64,000 nucleotides of DNA, from the NCBI RefSeq assembly GCF_002277955.1, contig NZ_CP018477.1:3617206-3681205 (forward strand), in the 5' to 3' direction. The stretch is from Thermogutta terrifontis. GTDB lineage: Bacteria > Planctomycetota > Planctomycetia > Pirellulales > Thermoguttaceae. The notes below the pieces were generated by a model, which worked only from the letters and a program-made list of their open reading frames with translations, was not told where the DNA came from and made no database searches. A program made the position numbers and the translations under genes. Position 1 is the stretch's first letter. The number at the start of each line of letters is the position of its first letter. Shown here in pieces: positions 30,208 through 41,600 of this stretch.

Positions 30208-31688
30208 AGAAACGGGGAGGAAGCAAAAACTTTTTCTGGTTCAGGGAGCACCCCCCGGCCGTGGTGTTCCCCGATGATTCTCCAGGTGGCCGACTTAGGC
30301 CCTCCTCCGGGGGATACTTGCTCAATAGCTCCCTGTTCTGCTAGGGCGCGGAGGGCCTGTCGTGTCCACTGTGGGGTCATGCCACCAATGTCGGCCGCTT
30401 CCTTTGTCGAAAACTCCCCGTCCCCGACAGCCGCTTTCAGTTTTTCAAGCAAGCGTTCAAATGACGTGTGCACCTCCCGCCCCAGCAACCGAGCGGCGGG
30501 CCGTTGCAGTAGGCGATAGGCCACGTAGTAATCCGCCGGGTCGGCGATGATCGCCTCGCCATCCCGCTCGCGTTGGAACTGATGGGCGAGGGTACTCGCT
30601 CGAATCAGCGCCACACAGTGTCTTGCGATACGCCGGCACTCCGGTCTGTCCACCGGGAATTTTTCCGCGAGTTGTTCCGCAAACGGGATCACGACCTGCG
30701 GCGGGTGGCTCCCGATGAGCCGCTGAAAAGCCCAATGCTTCGCGATGAGCGTTTCAGAGTTTTCACTTTGCGGGTTGCTTGCGTCGCTGAACAGCTTACT
30801 GATCACCAGCCGGGTCTGTTCTTCCGAGTCGTCTGAGTTCAAGATCAGCATCCGCGACGCGTCCTCATCAAGAAGTTTGCTTTTCGTCGTGGATTCGCAA
30901 AACGCGACGGGGCCTTCCTGAATGACCACTTCCGTGGTCATCTGCCCATCCGGCCCGCGAGTGGCGACAGCCTTGACGAGCCGCCCTTCGCTGACCAGCT
31001 CTCGCCAGCTCCGGTTGGCGTCCACAACTTCGGGTGTTTCCCCCTGCGGGCGTTCACCCAGGGTCACGAAACGATGACGCAGGCTTCCCGGGGGAAGATA
31101 GAACCAACTCTGCGGGCTGGCCTGAGTCAACTTGATTGTTGCTTCGGGAGGGAAGAGCGCGCCCACTTTCTGTAACACATGCGATTTTCCAGTGGACGTG
31201 GGACCCACGATAACGGCCGCCAACGGGCTTGCCAGCAAACGGCTCACCCCCACGAGCCATACAGTCAAGGCTGTCTCGGCCTCTCCGGCAACACCCAGTG
31301 TGCAAATGTCCTGATAAACCTCCCGGAGTAATTCGGGGCTGTTTGCCATCCGCTCCGCCTCGGCGACGATCTCTGGCGGTGTTTTTTCTAACTCACGGCG
31401 GGCGATTTCAAAGGGATCAGTGGAATTGCCGTTGCCGCGGGCTGCCTGTTCTTTCGCCGCTTTATCCACTTCATCGGCTAGGTTGAGAAGCATGCCCTCG
31501 AACGCCCGGGCTAACTCCTGCCCCGGGCGCTGAAGCGTCTGCCCTAACCTCTCAAAAAAGCGTTTACGAGCGTTTGCGTTGTCAACATCAACTTTGTCAC
31601 GGAACACTTCCGCCCCATTTTCCCATACCATGACGAGTCGGCGGACGGACCCGTTATGGGGAGTGACAACAAAATTCAGTGGACTCAT
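30195..31688 (-). CDS. P-loop ATPase/helicase-like replication protein
   Basis: 497 residues. AGGAGG on the minus strand precedes the ATG at 31688, whose first bases overlap the stop of the prim-pol gene (ATGA). A Walker A motif is clear (VIVGPTSTGKSHVLQKVG). Downstream features (LSEGRL-like, FCESTTKSKLLDEDASRMLIL with conserved acidic and polar residues) suit an AAA+/DnaB- or phage-P4-like ATPase. The C-terminal 90 residues include a winged helix (STKEAADIGGMTPQWTRQALRAL). Likely role: helicase or helicase loader acting with the prim-pol in island replication. The start region is helical without a known domain. Confidence 0.72.
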   Translation of the reverse strand: MSPLNFVVTPHNGSVRRLVMVWENGAEVFRDKVDVDNANARKRFFERLGQTLQRPGQELARAFEGMLLNLADEVDKAAKEQAARGNGNSTDPFEIARRELEKTPPEIVAEAERMANSPELLREVYQDICTLGVAGEAETALTVWLVGVSRLLASPLAAVIVGPTSTGKSHVLQKVGALFPPEATIKLTQASPQSWFYLPPGSLRHRFVTLGERPQGETPEVVDANRSWRELVSEGRLVKAVATRGPDGQMTTEVVIQEGPVAFCESTTKSKLLDEDASRMLILNSDDSEEQTRLVISKLFSDASNPQSENSETLIAKHWAFQRLIGSHPPQVVIPFAEQLAEKFPVDRPECRRIARHCVALIRASTLAHQFQRERDGEAIIADPADYYVAYRLLQRPAARLLGREVHTSFERLLEKLKAAVGDGEFSTKEAADIGGMTPQWTRQALRALAEQGAIEQVSPGGGPKSATWRIIGEHHGRGVLPEPEKVFASSPFLTFR

Positions 31689-32503
31689 TTTCGAAACCTC
31701 CTGTGATGAGCGATGGCGCGTGACCAGGCCCGATAAAACGCTGGTGGAAGAGGAATTGGGCCGGTGGGATACTTTGAAATGGACTTTGCAATGGCCAACA
31801 CTTCCCGCTCGGGAAGCGGCGGGCGACAACGCGACTGATTGGCCGCCAAAAGAGCGGCCGCTATCTCATCCTGTGAAAAGCCCAGTCGGCGGAGACGGCC
31901 CGCAAGACTTGTTAGGCCACAATTTCTTTGCCCTTCGCAGAGGATTGAACCCTCTCGGGCTATTTCTTCGGCGGACTTAGGATCGGGGGTGTGTTCGATG
32001 GCCTTCGCGGCGGCTTTCAGAGCTGCGTCCAGCCACTGCGGCGGCGGGGGGAGTTGATCGATCGGAACGAGCGGCCGAAGCCATCGGTAGCTCTTGCCGT
32101 TTACACTCGACGGCGGGGCCACCACATAGCCGCGGGGGCCTTTCGTATCCACCCCCGGGGCAATCACCCCAACGGTGTTAGGCCAGTTTGCTTTGAAGTA
32201 AAGATGAAACCCACCGCGCGGGGTCTGAACCAACGGGCATCCCGTGGCCTTCAGTTCCTGCCGGCGCTGGTCACCGGGCCACCCTGCCTCCAGGGCAGCG
32301 GGGTCAATGTCCAGTACAGAGAAGCCGTCTCCGGTTGCTATGCCCCAATTGCACCCCGGAAAGTCTGCCAGCCAGCGGCGAACGGTCGCCTCGTCACGGG
32401 CAGCCCGTTCCGGCCAGTTTTGGAGAATCGGCCCCTTAGTGCCCGCCTTTAGCGGATGGAGCCGGTATTCGTAAGAGAGATATTCTCGCAGAATCTGGTG
32501 CAT
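31685..32503 (-). CDS. Bifunctional DNA primase/polymerase (prim-pol)
   Basis: 272 residues. The start at 32503 follows AGAGGAAC on the minus strand. The N-terminal prim-pol domain shows CNWGIATGDGFSVLDIDP with the catalytic D-x-D, then TPRGGFHLYFK and DTKGPRGYVVAPPS. The C-terminal part matches the primase C-terminal 1 domain: EGQRNCGLTSLAGRLRRLGFS and NQSRCRPPLPEREV. It makes primers and probably extends them on single-stranded DNA in the cytoplasm. It lies in an operon: HTH gene, this gene, ATPase, with a 10-nt gap and a 4-nt overlap. Confidence 0.92.
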   Translation of the reverse strand: MHQILREYLSYEYRLHPLKAGTKGPILQNWPERAARDEATVRRWLADFPGCNWGIATGDGFSVLDIDPAALEAGWPGDQRRQELKATGCPLVQTPRGGFHLYFKANWPNTVGVIAPGVDTKGPRGYVVAPPSSVNGKSYRWLRPLVPIDQLPPPPQWLDAALKAAAKAIEHTPDPKSAEEIAREGSILCEGQRNCGLTSLAGRLRRLGFSQDEIAAALLAANQSRCRPPLPEREVLAIAKSISKYPTGPIPLPPAFYRAWSRAIAHHRRFRK

Positions 32504-32513
32504 GAGGTTCCTC

Positions 32514-32768
32514 TTATTGCGGCTGATCGGGAAGAGAGTTGTCACCTTCCACTGCGGAGTCCGCGCGACCTGATTGGCTAGCCAGCTCTTGTTCAATCCA
32601 CTTCTCCACCGCCTGACGTGGAAAGCGAAGGCAGCGGCCGATCCGCAGCGACGGAAGTTTTCCCGCTTTGGCCCAGGTCCAGGCCGTCCGCTGGCTAACA
32701 CGAAGCAGTCGGGCCACCTCGGGCAGTGTCAAAAGGAGCGAGTTCTGATGAGAACATTGGTGTTTCAT
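32514..32768 (-). CDS. Excisionase/AlpA-type HTH protein
   Basis: 84 residues: LTLPEVARLLRVSQRTAWTWAKAGKLPSLRIGRCLRFPRQAVEKWI is a typical HTH_17/MerR-like excisionase fold. GGAGGA precedes the ATG at 32768 on the minus strand. First gene of the replication operon. In satellites and integrative elements such a protein controls excision and transcription of the replication genes. Confidence 0.88.
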   Translation of the reverse strand: MKHQCSHQNSLLLTLPEVARLLRVSQRTAWTWAKAGKLPSLRIGRCLRFPRQAVEKWIEQELASQSGRADSAVEGDNSLPDQPQ

Positions 32769-33478
32769 CTTTTTCCTCCAATTGGAACAACAGGACACGT
32801 ACCGAAAACTTTCTATTACCCGTTTCCAGTATAAGGGGCGCCTTTTGCAAAATGCCGCCACTTGCAGCAAGGGGATGAGGCTTACGGAATTCGCTTTGGG
32901 GATTTGGAACGCATTATAAACCCCAGGGGTTAGAAACTTGGGACAGTTTTACAGCGATTCATGCTTTTGCTTGCGTTGTCAGTCACTGGGATGGCCGGGA
33001 TTTGCCAAGAAGGCAAGGAAATTGCGCTGTATCTCGCGCTGAGCTAACAAGTTATGGCACTTACGCTTTTTGCTCCCAGGGCGCTGTGCATGACTTGACA
33101 CGCGATAGGCAATGCCATCAATCGCCGTACGTGGAGGGTGACGGACAAGGAGTTTGCGTGGGCCGATGTTCGCTTTCCAACCCTGCTCCAACAGGACCGT
33201 AATTTTTTCGGCAATCGCGTGGAATGAACCGGCAGGCCAGCGCGGAGGGGCATCTCAAGACTGTCAAGGGATTTCCAGACCGACCGGCCGGGCACCTTAA
33301 AAGAAACTTTCTCCAGCCTTAACTCTGTTCAGCGTTGACTGAAAGAATTCCAATCCCCCCGGATGGAATGCCGACATAACTCCTTCGAGGGGATTGACAA
33401 CACACGCACACACATTTAAGCTGTCTGACGAATTTCTGGCACTAACGGGCACTTTTCTCAATATCGGAGCGGGGTTCA
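32769..33478. other. Gene-free region with promoter candidate for the replication operon
   Basis: About 710 nt between the HTH gene (minus) and the TPR gene (plus). On the minus strand a perfect -10 tataat lies at 32918-32913, about 145 nt before the HTH start; its -35 is weak. Short open frames here (for example 32979-33191 minus) show no recognisable protein. No repeat of the attachment core is seen, so this region does not mark an internal element end. Confidence 0.45.
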
Positions 33479-35629
33479 ATGGTTGGTGGGCAAAAAGGGA
33501 CGCGGTTGAGGGCAGAATGGGGGTGCGACGAGGGCGCAGCAGGGGGTCCCTGGCCGTCGGCCGACCCGGAAAAACTCTTCGAGGCGGCCCTTGCAGCCCA
33601 TCGCGGAGATGATCTTGTGACGGCCGAGAGACTCTATCGGCAGATCCTGGAAATGGACCCTCGCCACCCGGGTGCTTGGCATTTTCTGGGCGTGATTGCC
33701 CTGGTTAAGGGCGATCTCCAAGAAGCTTGCCAAGCGATCGAGTCCTCATTGCAGTTTTGTCCTCAAAAAGCTGTTTACTGGAACAATTACGGGGCTGTTT
33801 TAAAGGCCCTTGGTCGATGGTCAGAGGCTGCGGCGGCGTTTTCTCGGGCGATCGATCTACGGGCCGATTACGCGGATGCGTGGTCCAACCTGGGGTTGGT
33901 GCATTTGGAGCGGGGGGAGGCCGCGGATGCCGAGCGGTGTCTTCTGCGGGCCTTAGAGTTGGCTCCGCACCACGTGGACGCCCTTCGTCATTTGGCTCGA
34001 TTGCGTCAGATTCAGGGGAACTCGAGGGAGTCCCTCCGGCTGTGTGAGCTGGCCCTGGTGCTGGCCCCACGACATGCGGAGCTTCTGCTGCAGTTGGGCG
34101 AACTTTACGCCACTCTGAAACGCTTCGGAGAAGCGATTCGGATGTTGCGGGAGGCAGTCAATCTGAGGCCGACCTGGGGCCAGGCCCGTTTGGCATTGGG
34201 GCAAGTCCTTAATGATATGGAGGAGTACGAGAAGGCGCGGGAAGCTTTTCGCCGGGCGGCACAACTTTGTCCCACGAGGCCGTTGTGGCGGTGGCGGGAG
34301 CTGAGTCTGTGCCCAGCGGTCTTCGATTCAGAAGAGGCCCTTTGGGCTTACCGGGCGGAGTTGGAACGGCGACTGGACGAGGCCTTGGCAGAGCGGCCCC
34401 CTTGCGATTGGCGAGAGATTTTCCGGGATGGGTTCCTGCCGTCCTTTCATCTGTATCATCATGGGGTGTGCGATCGTGGCCTGCGGGAGAAGTTTGCCGC
34501 ATTGTGGGGAGGGGCCTTTCCTCAAGAGAGACCCCGGCCACCGCGAGGGTCCAAAATCCGGGTGGGCTTCTTAGTAACGGCTGGTCATCACGGGGGCTTT
34601 TTGCGAGGCCTGGGGCGGGTTTTGGCCGGTTTGGATCGGCGGCGCTTTGAGGTCGTTGGGCTGGTCTCGGCAGGGATCGGAGAGGCCTGCCGCAAGAGCG
34701 TGCCTGCAGGCGACATCCCCTGGATTGAGTTCCCTCATGAGATTCAGCAGGCCTTGTCGGTGATTCGCCAAGTCCAATGCCATATCATCTTTCACTGGCA
34801 AGCGGGAACGGATACGGTGGACTATTTTCTCCCTTTCTTGCCCCTGGCACCTGTGCAATGCATCGGTTTTGGGCAGCATGGGACCACGGGAATAAAAAAC
34901 ATTGACTACTTCATCTCTTCCCAACTGTTTGAGCGTGGATCAGAAGCCCAAGAGGACTACACGGAGAAGCTGGTCCAATTTTCGGGTTTAACGACCTGGC
35001 AGCCGCGCCCCGGGGTCCTTGCAGACATGGGGCGAGAGCATTGGGGGCTGCCGGAACGGGGAACGGTCTATTTCTGTCCTCATCGGCTGAACAAGTTTCA
35101 CCCTGCATTCGACCGACTATTAAGAGGAGTTTTGGAGGCAGACGAGGAGGGGTATCTGGTCGTTTTGAGAGGATACCGCCCGGCGACCCAGGCCCGGCTG
35201 CAAGCCCGTTGGGAAAGCACGTTGGGAAAAGACCTTTGCCGGCGGGTGATTTGGCTGCCCAGCCAGTCGGTGGGGGACTATTACCGTCTTTTGAGCGCAG
35301 CGGACGTGGTTCTCGATTCGCCCGCTTACAGCGGTTCTCTGACGGGTTTTGACGCCTTGGGACTGGGTATTCCAGTGGTGACGCTTCCTGGACGGTTGAT
35401 GGTCCAGCGCTACATGGGCGGATTCTATCGTCTTTTGGGCCTCCCGGACTTGATTGCTGCAACCGAGGAAGAGTACATCCGTTTGGCCGTCCGGCTGGGC
35501 CGGGAAAGAGATTTTCACCAGGCCATGCGAAAGAAGATTTTGGAGCGGGCGGAGGTACTTTTTGAACAGGATGGGGTGATTCGAGAGTACGAAGATCTTT
35601 TCACTCAGCTTGCGGAGTATTCTCGCTGA
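33479..35629 (+). CDS. TPR protein with O-GlcNAc-transferase-like (SPINDLY/GT41) domain
   Basis: 716 residues, no signal peptide. About seven tetratricopeptide repeats fill residues 30-270 (for example RWSEAAAAFSRAIDLRADYADAWSNLG). The C-terminal 400 residues match the GT41 layout: KIRVGFLVTAGHHGG at its start, QCIGFGQHGTTGIKNIDYF, FCPHRLNKFHPAFDRLL and YYRLLSAADVVLDSPAYSGSLTGFDALGLGIPVVTLPG, the last close to the UDP-sugar-binding region of OGT. It would transfer a sugar to Ser/Thr of proteins in the cytoplasm. The stop is 32 nt before the giant RHS gene on the same strand, so the RHS protein is a possible substrate (inference). Confidence 0.82.
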   Translation: MVGGQKGTRLRAEWGCDEGAAGGPWPSADPEKLFEAALAAHRGDDLVTAERLYRQILEMDPRHPGAWHFLGVIALVKGDLQEACQAIESSLQFCPQKAVYWNNYGAVLKALGRWSEAAAAFSRAIDLRADYADAWSNLGLVHLERGEAADAERCLLRALELAPHHVDALRHLARLRQIQGNSRESLRLCELALVLAPRHAELLLQLGELYATLKRFGEAIRMLREAVNLRPTWGQARLALGQVLNDMEEYEKAREAFRRAAQLCPTRPLWRWRELSLCPAVFDSEEALWAYRAELERRLDEALAERPPCDWREIFRDGFLPSFHLYHHGVCDRGLREKFAALWGGAFPQERPRPPRGSKIRVGFLVTAGHHGGFLRGLGRVLAGLDRRRFEVVGLVSAGIGEACRKSVPAGDIPWIEFPHEIQQALSVIRQVQCHIIFHWQAGTDTVDYFLPFLPLAPVQCIGFGQHGTTGIKNIDYFISSQLFERGSEAQEDYTEKLVQFSGLTTWQPRPGVLADMGREHWGLPERGTVYFCPHRLNKFHPAFDRLLRGVLEADEEGYLVVLRGYRPATQARLQARWESTLGKDLCRRVIWLPSQSVGDYYRLLSAADVVLDSPAYSGSLTGFDALGLGIPVVTLPGRLMVQRYMGGFYRLLGLPDLIAATEEEYIRLAVRLGRERDFHQAMRKKILERAEVLFEQDGVIREYEDLFTQLAEYSR

Positions 35630-35661
35630 AAGGTCCTGTCGGGAAAGTAGGAGGTATGGCA

Positions 35662-38600
35662 ATGCGTCTCGGAAGCTTGTCCGAAATGGGGTCGAAACGT
35701 GAATCACGGCAACGTTGGCTGGGCAAAACGAGACAACATCAGAAACAGCGGCACCGTGCCCTGCGGGTGGAAGAACTCGAACGGCGGGAACTCCTCTCGG
35801 TAGTGGCCAATATCACGGTGGATCAGCCCTCTCAAGTGGAACGGTTGGAGGGGACGTCCACGTTCACGATTACGATTACGGACTGTCCGCCCAACCTGAC
35901 GTTTGGAGTGGTCAATTTCCAGGTCACCGGGACAGCGGATCCCAATTGTGATTATCAGGCGTCAGGCTTTCTGACGTGCGGCTACATCACTTTTTATGGC
36001 AACGGGAGCCAGTCGGCCACGGTGACCATCGAGAACGATCCTTGGCGGGAGGAGGACGAGACGATCACGGTGCGACTGACGGGCGGTTGGTGGACGGACA
36101 CCAGTTGCTGCGGTACTTATCCGGTGACCATTGGTGAGAACAGTGCGGCCACTGTCACGATTTTCGACGACGATCAGTGGAACTTTTACCTAACAGCGGT
36201 GGACAATATAGGGGCGGAGACGCTCCAGGGGAAAAACAACGCGACCTTCCGGATCACCCGGAGCAATCTCCGCGAACCGGACCTCAGTTATGGCATCAAG
36301 GTGTATTACGACATTTCGGGGACGGCCACCCAAGGTGAGGGTGTCAACGACGACTATGACCCGCTTCCTGGGGTGGAAGGTGATGGATGCTGGTATTCTT
36401 CCACGGGTTATATCATCTTCCCGGCCAATTCTTCCCAGATGGCATCCGACATCGAGGTCAATGTGAGAGATGATGCGCAAAATCCCCGCGCAGAGCCACT
36501 GGAGACGGTGATTCTCACGGTTGCCCGTGCGGAGGCTGTATGGGAAGGGGGCGAATACGCCAGTTACCCCGTGTCCCGAGATTCAGACACAGTTTATATT
36601 CACGACAACGACTGGATCATCGTTCGTGGGGGCGACGCAGTGGAGCCTATTGCCCCCCTCCCCGAGCCGACTACAGGCATGGAATCGGAAATGCATGGGC
36701 ACCCCGGAGCGTTCATTATTCACCTTTTGGAGGGTAATGAGAACTTCGAGGACGTCGCTGTTTCGTACAGCGTGGGAGGGACGGCCACGATCGACGATGA
36801 TCCGCATTGGGACAATGAGCCGACACCCCGTAATAATCGAGCCGACGCTGATGGATTTCTTACGACGGGGCAGGGTGCACTCTCTCTGAGTGGTCAAGTC
36901 ACGATTCCAGCGGGCCAGAACCAATACTCCATCTCTTTCGTGCCGTGGTATGACGGCTTTCAGAATCAGAATGATGGTCAGAATGGAAATGAGTCAACAC
37001 CTCCGGAAACCGTCATATTGACCATTTTCGGAAACAACGTCGACCAACAACGCAATTCCGGCACCCTTCTCATTTTGGAACCGATAGGGGATCCAAAACC
37101 TTGTGTGGATTGCTGTGGCAAGGAAACGGGCGACCCCGGTGTTAGTTGCAATGTCGCCGCTCCGACTGGTGGTTTGGGCATAAGCAACCAGGGAACCCGT
37201 ATCACGTATTACGCCCACTTTAGTTCAGGTCAGGAGACAGTTGTGGCGTTCAGTCCCCTCCAGCTCACCAACGGCCAGGCCACCCTGGAGTTCGTGGAGG
37301 CCAAATTGGTCAGCTTTGGCAGCAGTAACCCCGATACAACCATCTGGTTTGACGCCGCGGATGCTTCCGCACTCAGCACGTACGCTTTTGCTTTTCCGGT
37401 GGATGTGTCAACTCTCAGTACGGGAGCCTATCCCTGGACGGTCCAATTGATTCAGCACTACTCCGACAATTCCACACAAACAATCACGCTCAGTGGCAAA
37501 AAGAACGTTTTCAACACGCTCAACAGCCCGATGGGACCAGGTTGGTTTCCCTTTGGTGTGGCCCGGCTCATCCCCGACGGCCCCGATGTACTTCTCTTGC
37601 GTGGCGGGCTGCAGCGGTTTAAACCCGACGGCATGGGCGGTTGGATCCCCGACCTTTCCGATGACACCAGTGCCTACACCCTGACCGGCAACTGGTACAC
37701 CGGCTTCACTTTGCGGGCCAAGGATGGGACCGTCGATTACTTCAATCCAGCGGGACTCATTACCCGCACAGTCGATCCCGCACGGAATCAAACTGTTTAC
37801 AACTATGACGACTCCAATCGTCTGGTCTCGATCGACGCCCCGGAAGGGGATACCGTCTATCTCTACGATGAACAGACCGGTTGGCTCAGCCAGGCCATCC
37901 GCCCCGATGGCGTGGTTTCGACTTACACTCATGATGCTCAGGGCCGCATCATCCAGATCACCAAATCCGACCCCGACGGCAACGGCCCGCTGCCGGCCCC
38001 CGTCACGACTTTTGAATATGCGGGCCCCAACGGCCTCCTTTCGGCCGTCACCTTCCCCGACGGCTCGCGCGAAACCTACGAGTACGATCATGCCCTGCGA
38101 CTCAAAAAGATCATCCGCGCCGATGGCAGCGAAGAGACTTATGTTTCCTTCCCCGCCGCGGTCCTGGTGGATCTGGGGAGTGGCGAGGGGACGTTCGACA
38201 ACCCAGCGGCGCTCCGCGACACCGCTGCGATTCGCGTTTCCTCCACGGTTGGCGGGATCACCACGACCTCGGCTGTGGATATGTGGGGGTTCCCCCTGGA
38301 ATCGGTGGATGGCGAAGGCCACACCACCCGCTACATCCGCAATGCCGCCGGACAGGTGGTCCAAGTTATTGAACCCGATCCCGATGGCGAAGGCCCCTTA
38401 ACGCCTTCCGTGACCTCTTACGAATACGATGCCAAAGGCAACCGGATCAAGATGGTTCTCCCCGACGGCGGTATCCGCCGCTGGGAGTACGACCCTCAAT
38501 GGAATGTCGTCACCAAATACATTGACGAGCGGGGGATTACGACCCTCTACAAAATCGACCCGCAAACTGGTTACGTGTTGGAAAGCCGCATCGTCGTGGG

Positions 38601-41600
38601 CCAGGTTGATTCACCGGGCAACGGGGAAAGCGATGACGTGGTCACCACCTACACCTACACCGACGCCAACGACGGGACGCTCATCGGCCTGGTGAAGACC
38701 GAGACCGACCCCCTGGGCACCGTCACCCACTATCAGTACAACGCCCGGGGCCAGGTGACCCAGATCACGTATGCTGTGGGCACCTCCGAGGAGGCATCTG
38801 TCAGCTACGAATACGACCCCAATACCGGAAAACTCCTCGCTGAAGTGGACGAACTCGGTCGCCGGACAGAGTACGAGTACAACGCCCTCGGTCAGCTCAT
38901 TCGCAAGACCCTTCCCGACCCGGATGGAGACGGTCCGCTCACCAGCCCCGTCTACCAGTATAGCTACGATGCCATGGGCAACCTGGCGGCCGAGACCGAT
39001 CCCTTGGGGAACGTCACGCAGTACGTTTATGACGCGCGCGGCAGGCTGATCCGCACTATCCAGCCCGATCCAGATGGCGAAAACGGCCCGCTCGCCAGCC
39101 CCGTCACCCAGCAGTTTTACGACCGTGCAGGACGCCTCAGCCATGTCATCGACCCGGTGGGAACGATCACCGAGTATGCCTACGACAATGCCGATCGCCA
39201 AACCGCAGTCTATCATGGCGCCCTGCTGGATAACGCCGATGCCAACTATGCCGAAACCGGTCCCACCTGGACCGACCGGCAGACTGGTTACGGCGACCTC
39301 TCCCGGATCCATCCCACGGTGACGGGTGCCCCCACCGCCAGCGCCACCTGGACGTTTTCCCATCTCCTGGTGGGCATGGAATACGAGGTGTACGTCACCT
39401 GGGAGGCTGACCCCGATAATGCCTCTGATGCCCCCTTCGCCATCTTCGCGGGTGACACCTCCGGGCAACCGCTGGCCAGCATCACCGTGGATCAATCTCA
39501 GGATCCCGGCCAAACCGGACAGTTCCGTGAATTCGCCGGACTAACCTTCCGCAAACTGGGCAGCTTCACGCTCACCGACCCCACACTGATCGTGCAACTG
39601 GCCAACAACTCGGCCACCGCCAACAAAAACGTCGTCGCCGACGCCGTGGTCGTCCGCCTGGCTTCGCCGCTCTCCCAGACGATCTATGACAATGCCGGCC
39701 GCGTCGTTGGCTCCCTTGATGCCTTGGGCCGACTGACTACCTACGAATACGATGCCGCCGGACGCCAGACCAAGATCATCCAGCCTGACCCGGACGGCAC
39801 CGGCCCCTTGGAAGCCCCCGTGACTCAATACGTTTACACCACCGGCGGACAACTCGTTCAGGTCATCGATCCCTTGGGCCGTGTCACCGCCTATGAGTAC
39901 GATGCCCTCGGCCGCCGCAGCAAGGTGATTCTGCCCGACCCCGACGGCTCCGGCCCGCTCACTTCCCCGGAGACTCTCTATGAGTACGACAAGCTCGGGC
40001 GACTGCTAAAGGTCAGCGATCCCCTGGGTAACGTCACGGAATACGAATATGACGCCCGGGGGCGGCAAATCCGAGTCACCCAGCCTGACCCCGATGGTAG
40101 CGGCCCCTTGGAGGCCCCCGTCACCCAGTACACCTATGATGCGGCCGGACAACTCCTCCAGGTCACTGATCCCCTCGATCGTGTCACCAGCTACGAGTAC
40201 GACGGCCTCGGCCGCCAGACCAAGATCACTCAGCCCGACCCCGACGGGGAAGGTGAAGAACTGGCCCCGTGGACCGTCTTCACCTACGATGCGGCGGGGC
40301 GGCTTCTCACTCAGGCCGACCGCCTTGGCCACACCACGACGTTCACCTACGATGCCCTGGGCCGGCTTATTAGCCAGACTGACGCCAACGGCGCCGAAAC
40401 CACCTACACCTACGATGCCGCCGGGCGACGGCTTTCCCTCACCGACCCCGTCGGCAACACCACCACCTGGACCTACGACGCCCTGGGCCGGGCCGTGGCC
40501 GAGACCAACGAACTGGACGATACCCGGTACTTCGTCTATGATGCCGCCGGCTACCTCCTCCGCCAGATCGACCGCCTGGGCCGCGTCCGCCAGTTCCAGT
40601 ACGACAACCTTGGCCGCAACACCGCCGAAATCTGGTACAATAACGTCCAGGATGCCGACGCCGACCAGAACCGGGTGGGCACGATCTCCTTTACCTACGA
40701 CGCCGCTGGGCAGTTGCTCACCGCCAGTGATTGGGCGGCCCAGTATAGCTACACTTACGACGACCTCGGGCGGACCACCCGAATTGACCAGACACTCGTC
40801 GGGCTTGCGCCGACAATAACCTTCACCCAGCAGTACGACGCGGCTGGCCGCCGAACACGGCTTATTGCCAGCATCAATAGTACCCGTGACTTCAAAAACC
40901 GGTATTTCTATGACAACCTGGGTCGGATGACCGATCTGACGCAGGGGTCGCAATCAGGCGGGAACCCGGTCGCCACGAAGTGGGTCCACTTCTCCTACGA
41001 TACAGCCAGTCAACTTACGGACCTCACCCGTTACGCCGACCTGGCCGGTACCCAGCTTGTCGCCCAGTCCGACTACACCTACGACGAGGCCGGGCGACTG
41101 CGGGGCCTCAGCCACTTCCGCGGCCAGACCACCTTCGTGGAATACACCTGGAACTTCGACGCCGCCAATCGCATGACCCAGTACATCAACTCGGTGGACG
41201 GCACGGCCGACTACACCAGCGACGCCACCGGCCAGCTCACCGCCGCCGACTACGACTACCAGAGCGACGAAAGCTACCAGTACGATGCCAACGGCAACCG
41301 CCTCACCGCGGGCGGCAGCACCTACACCACCGGCACGAACAACCAGCTTCTCTCCGACGGCACCTACCGTTACCTCTACGATGCCGAGGGGAACCGCACG
41401 CACCGCTTCATCGACGCCAATCAGAACGGCCAGCTCGACGCGGGTGACACCGACATCACCCAGTACACCTGGGACCACCGGAACCGGCTGACGAAGGTGT
41501 CGCATCGGCCCAGCTATGGGGCGGCCGTGGATTGGGTGATCCGGTACTGGTACGATTATCAGAACCGTATGGTCCGGAAACTGGGCGACCTTAACGGGGA

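Noticed and set aside
32979-33191. 70-codon minus-strand frame in the gap before the TPR gene
   Set aside because: No domain, no ribosome-binding site, and biased only by local composition.
33000-33478. Possible second attachment site marking a small 5.5-kb element
   Set aside because: No copy of the 19-nt tRNA 3' end could be found there; the only match is at 63444.
39742-40230. Regularly spaced repeats considered as a CRISPR array
   Set aside because: The units are 150 nt, coding, and without short repeat/unique spacer alternation.
38100-41505. Many long frames on both strands inside the RHS gene (for example 40006-40953 minus)
   Set aside because: They arise from periodic high-GC YD repeats; codon patterns mirror the true frame.
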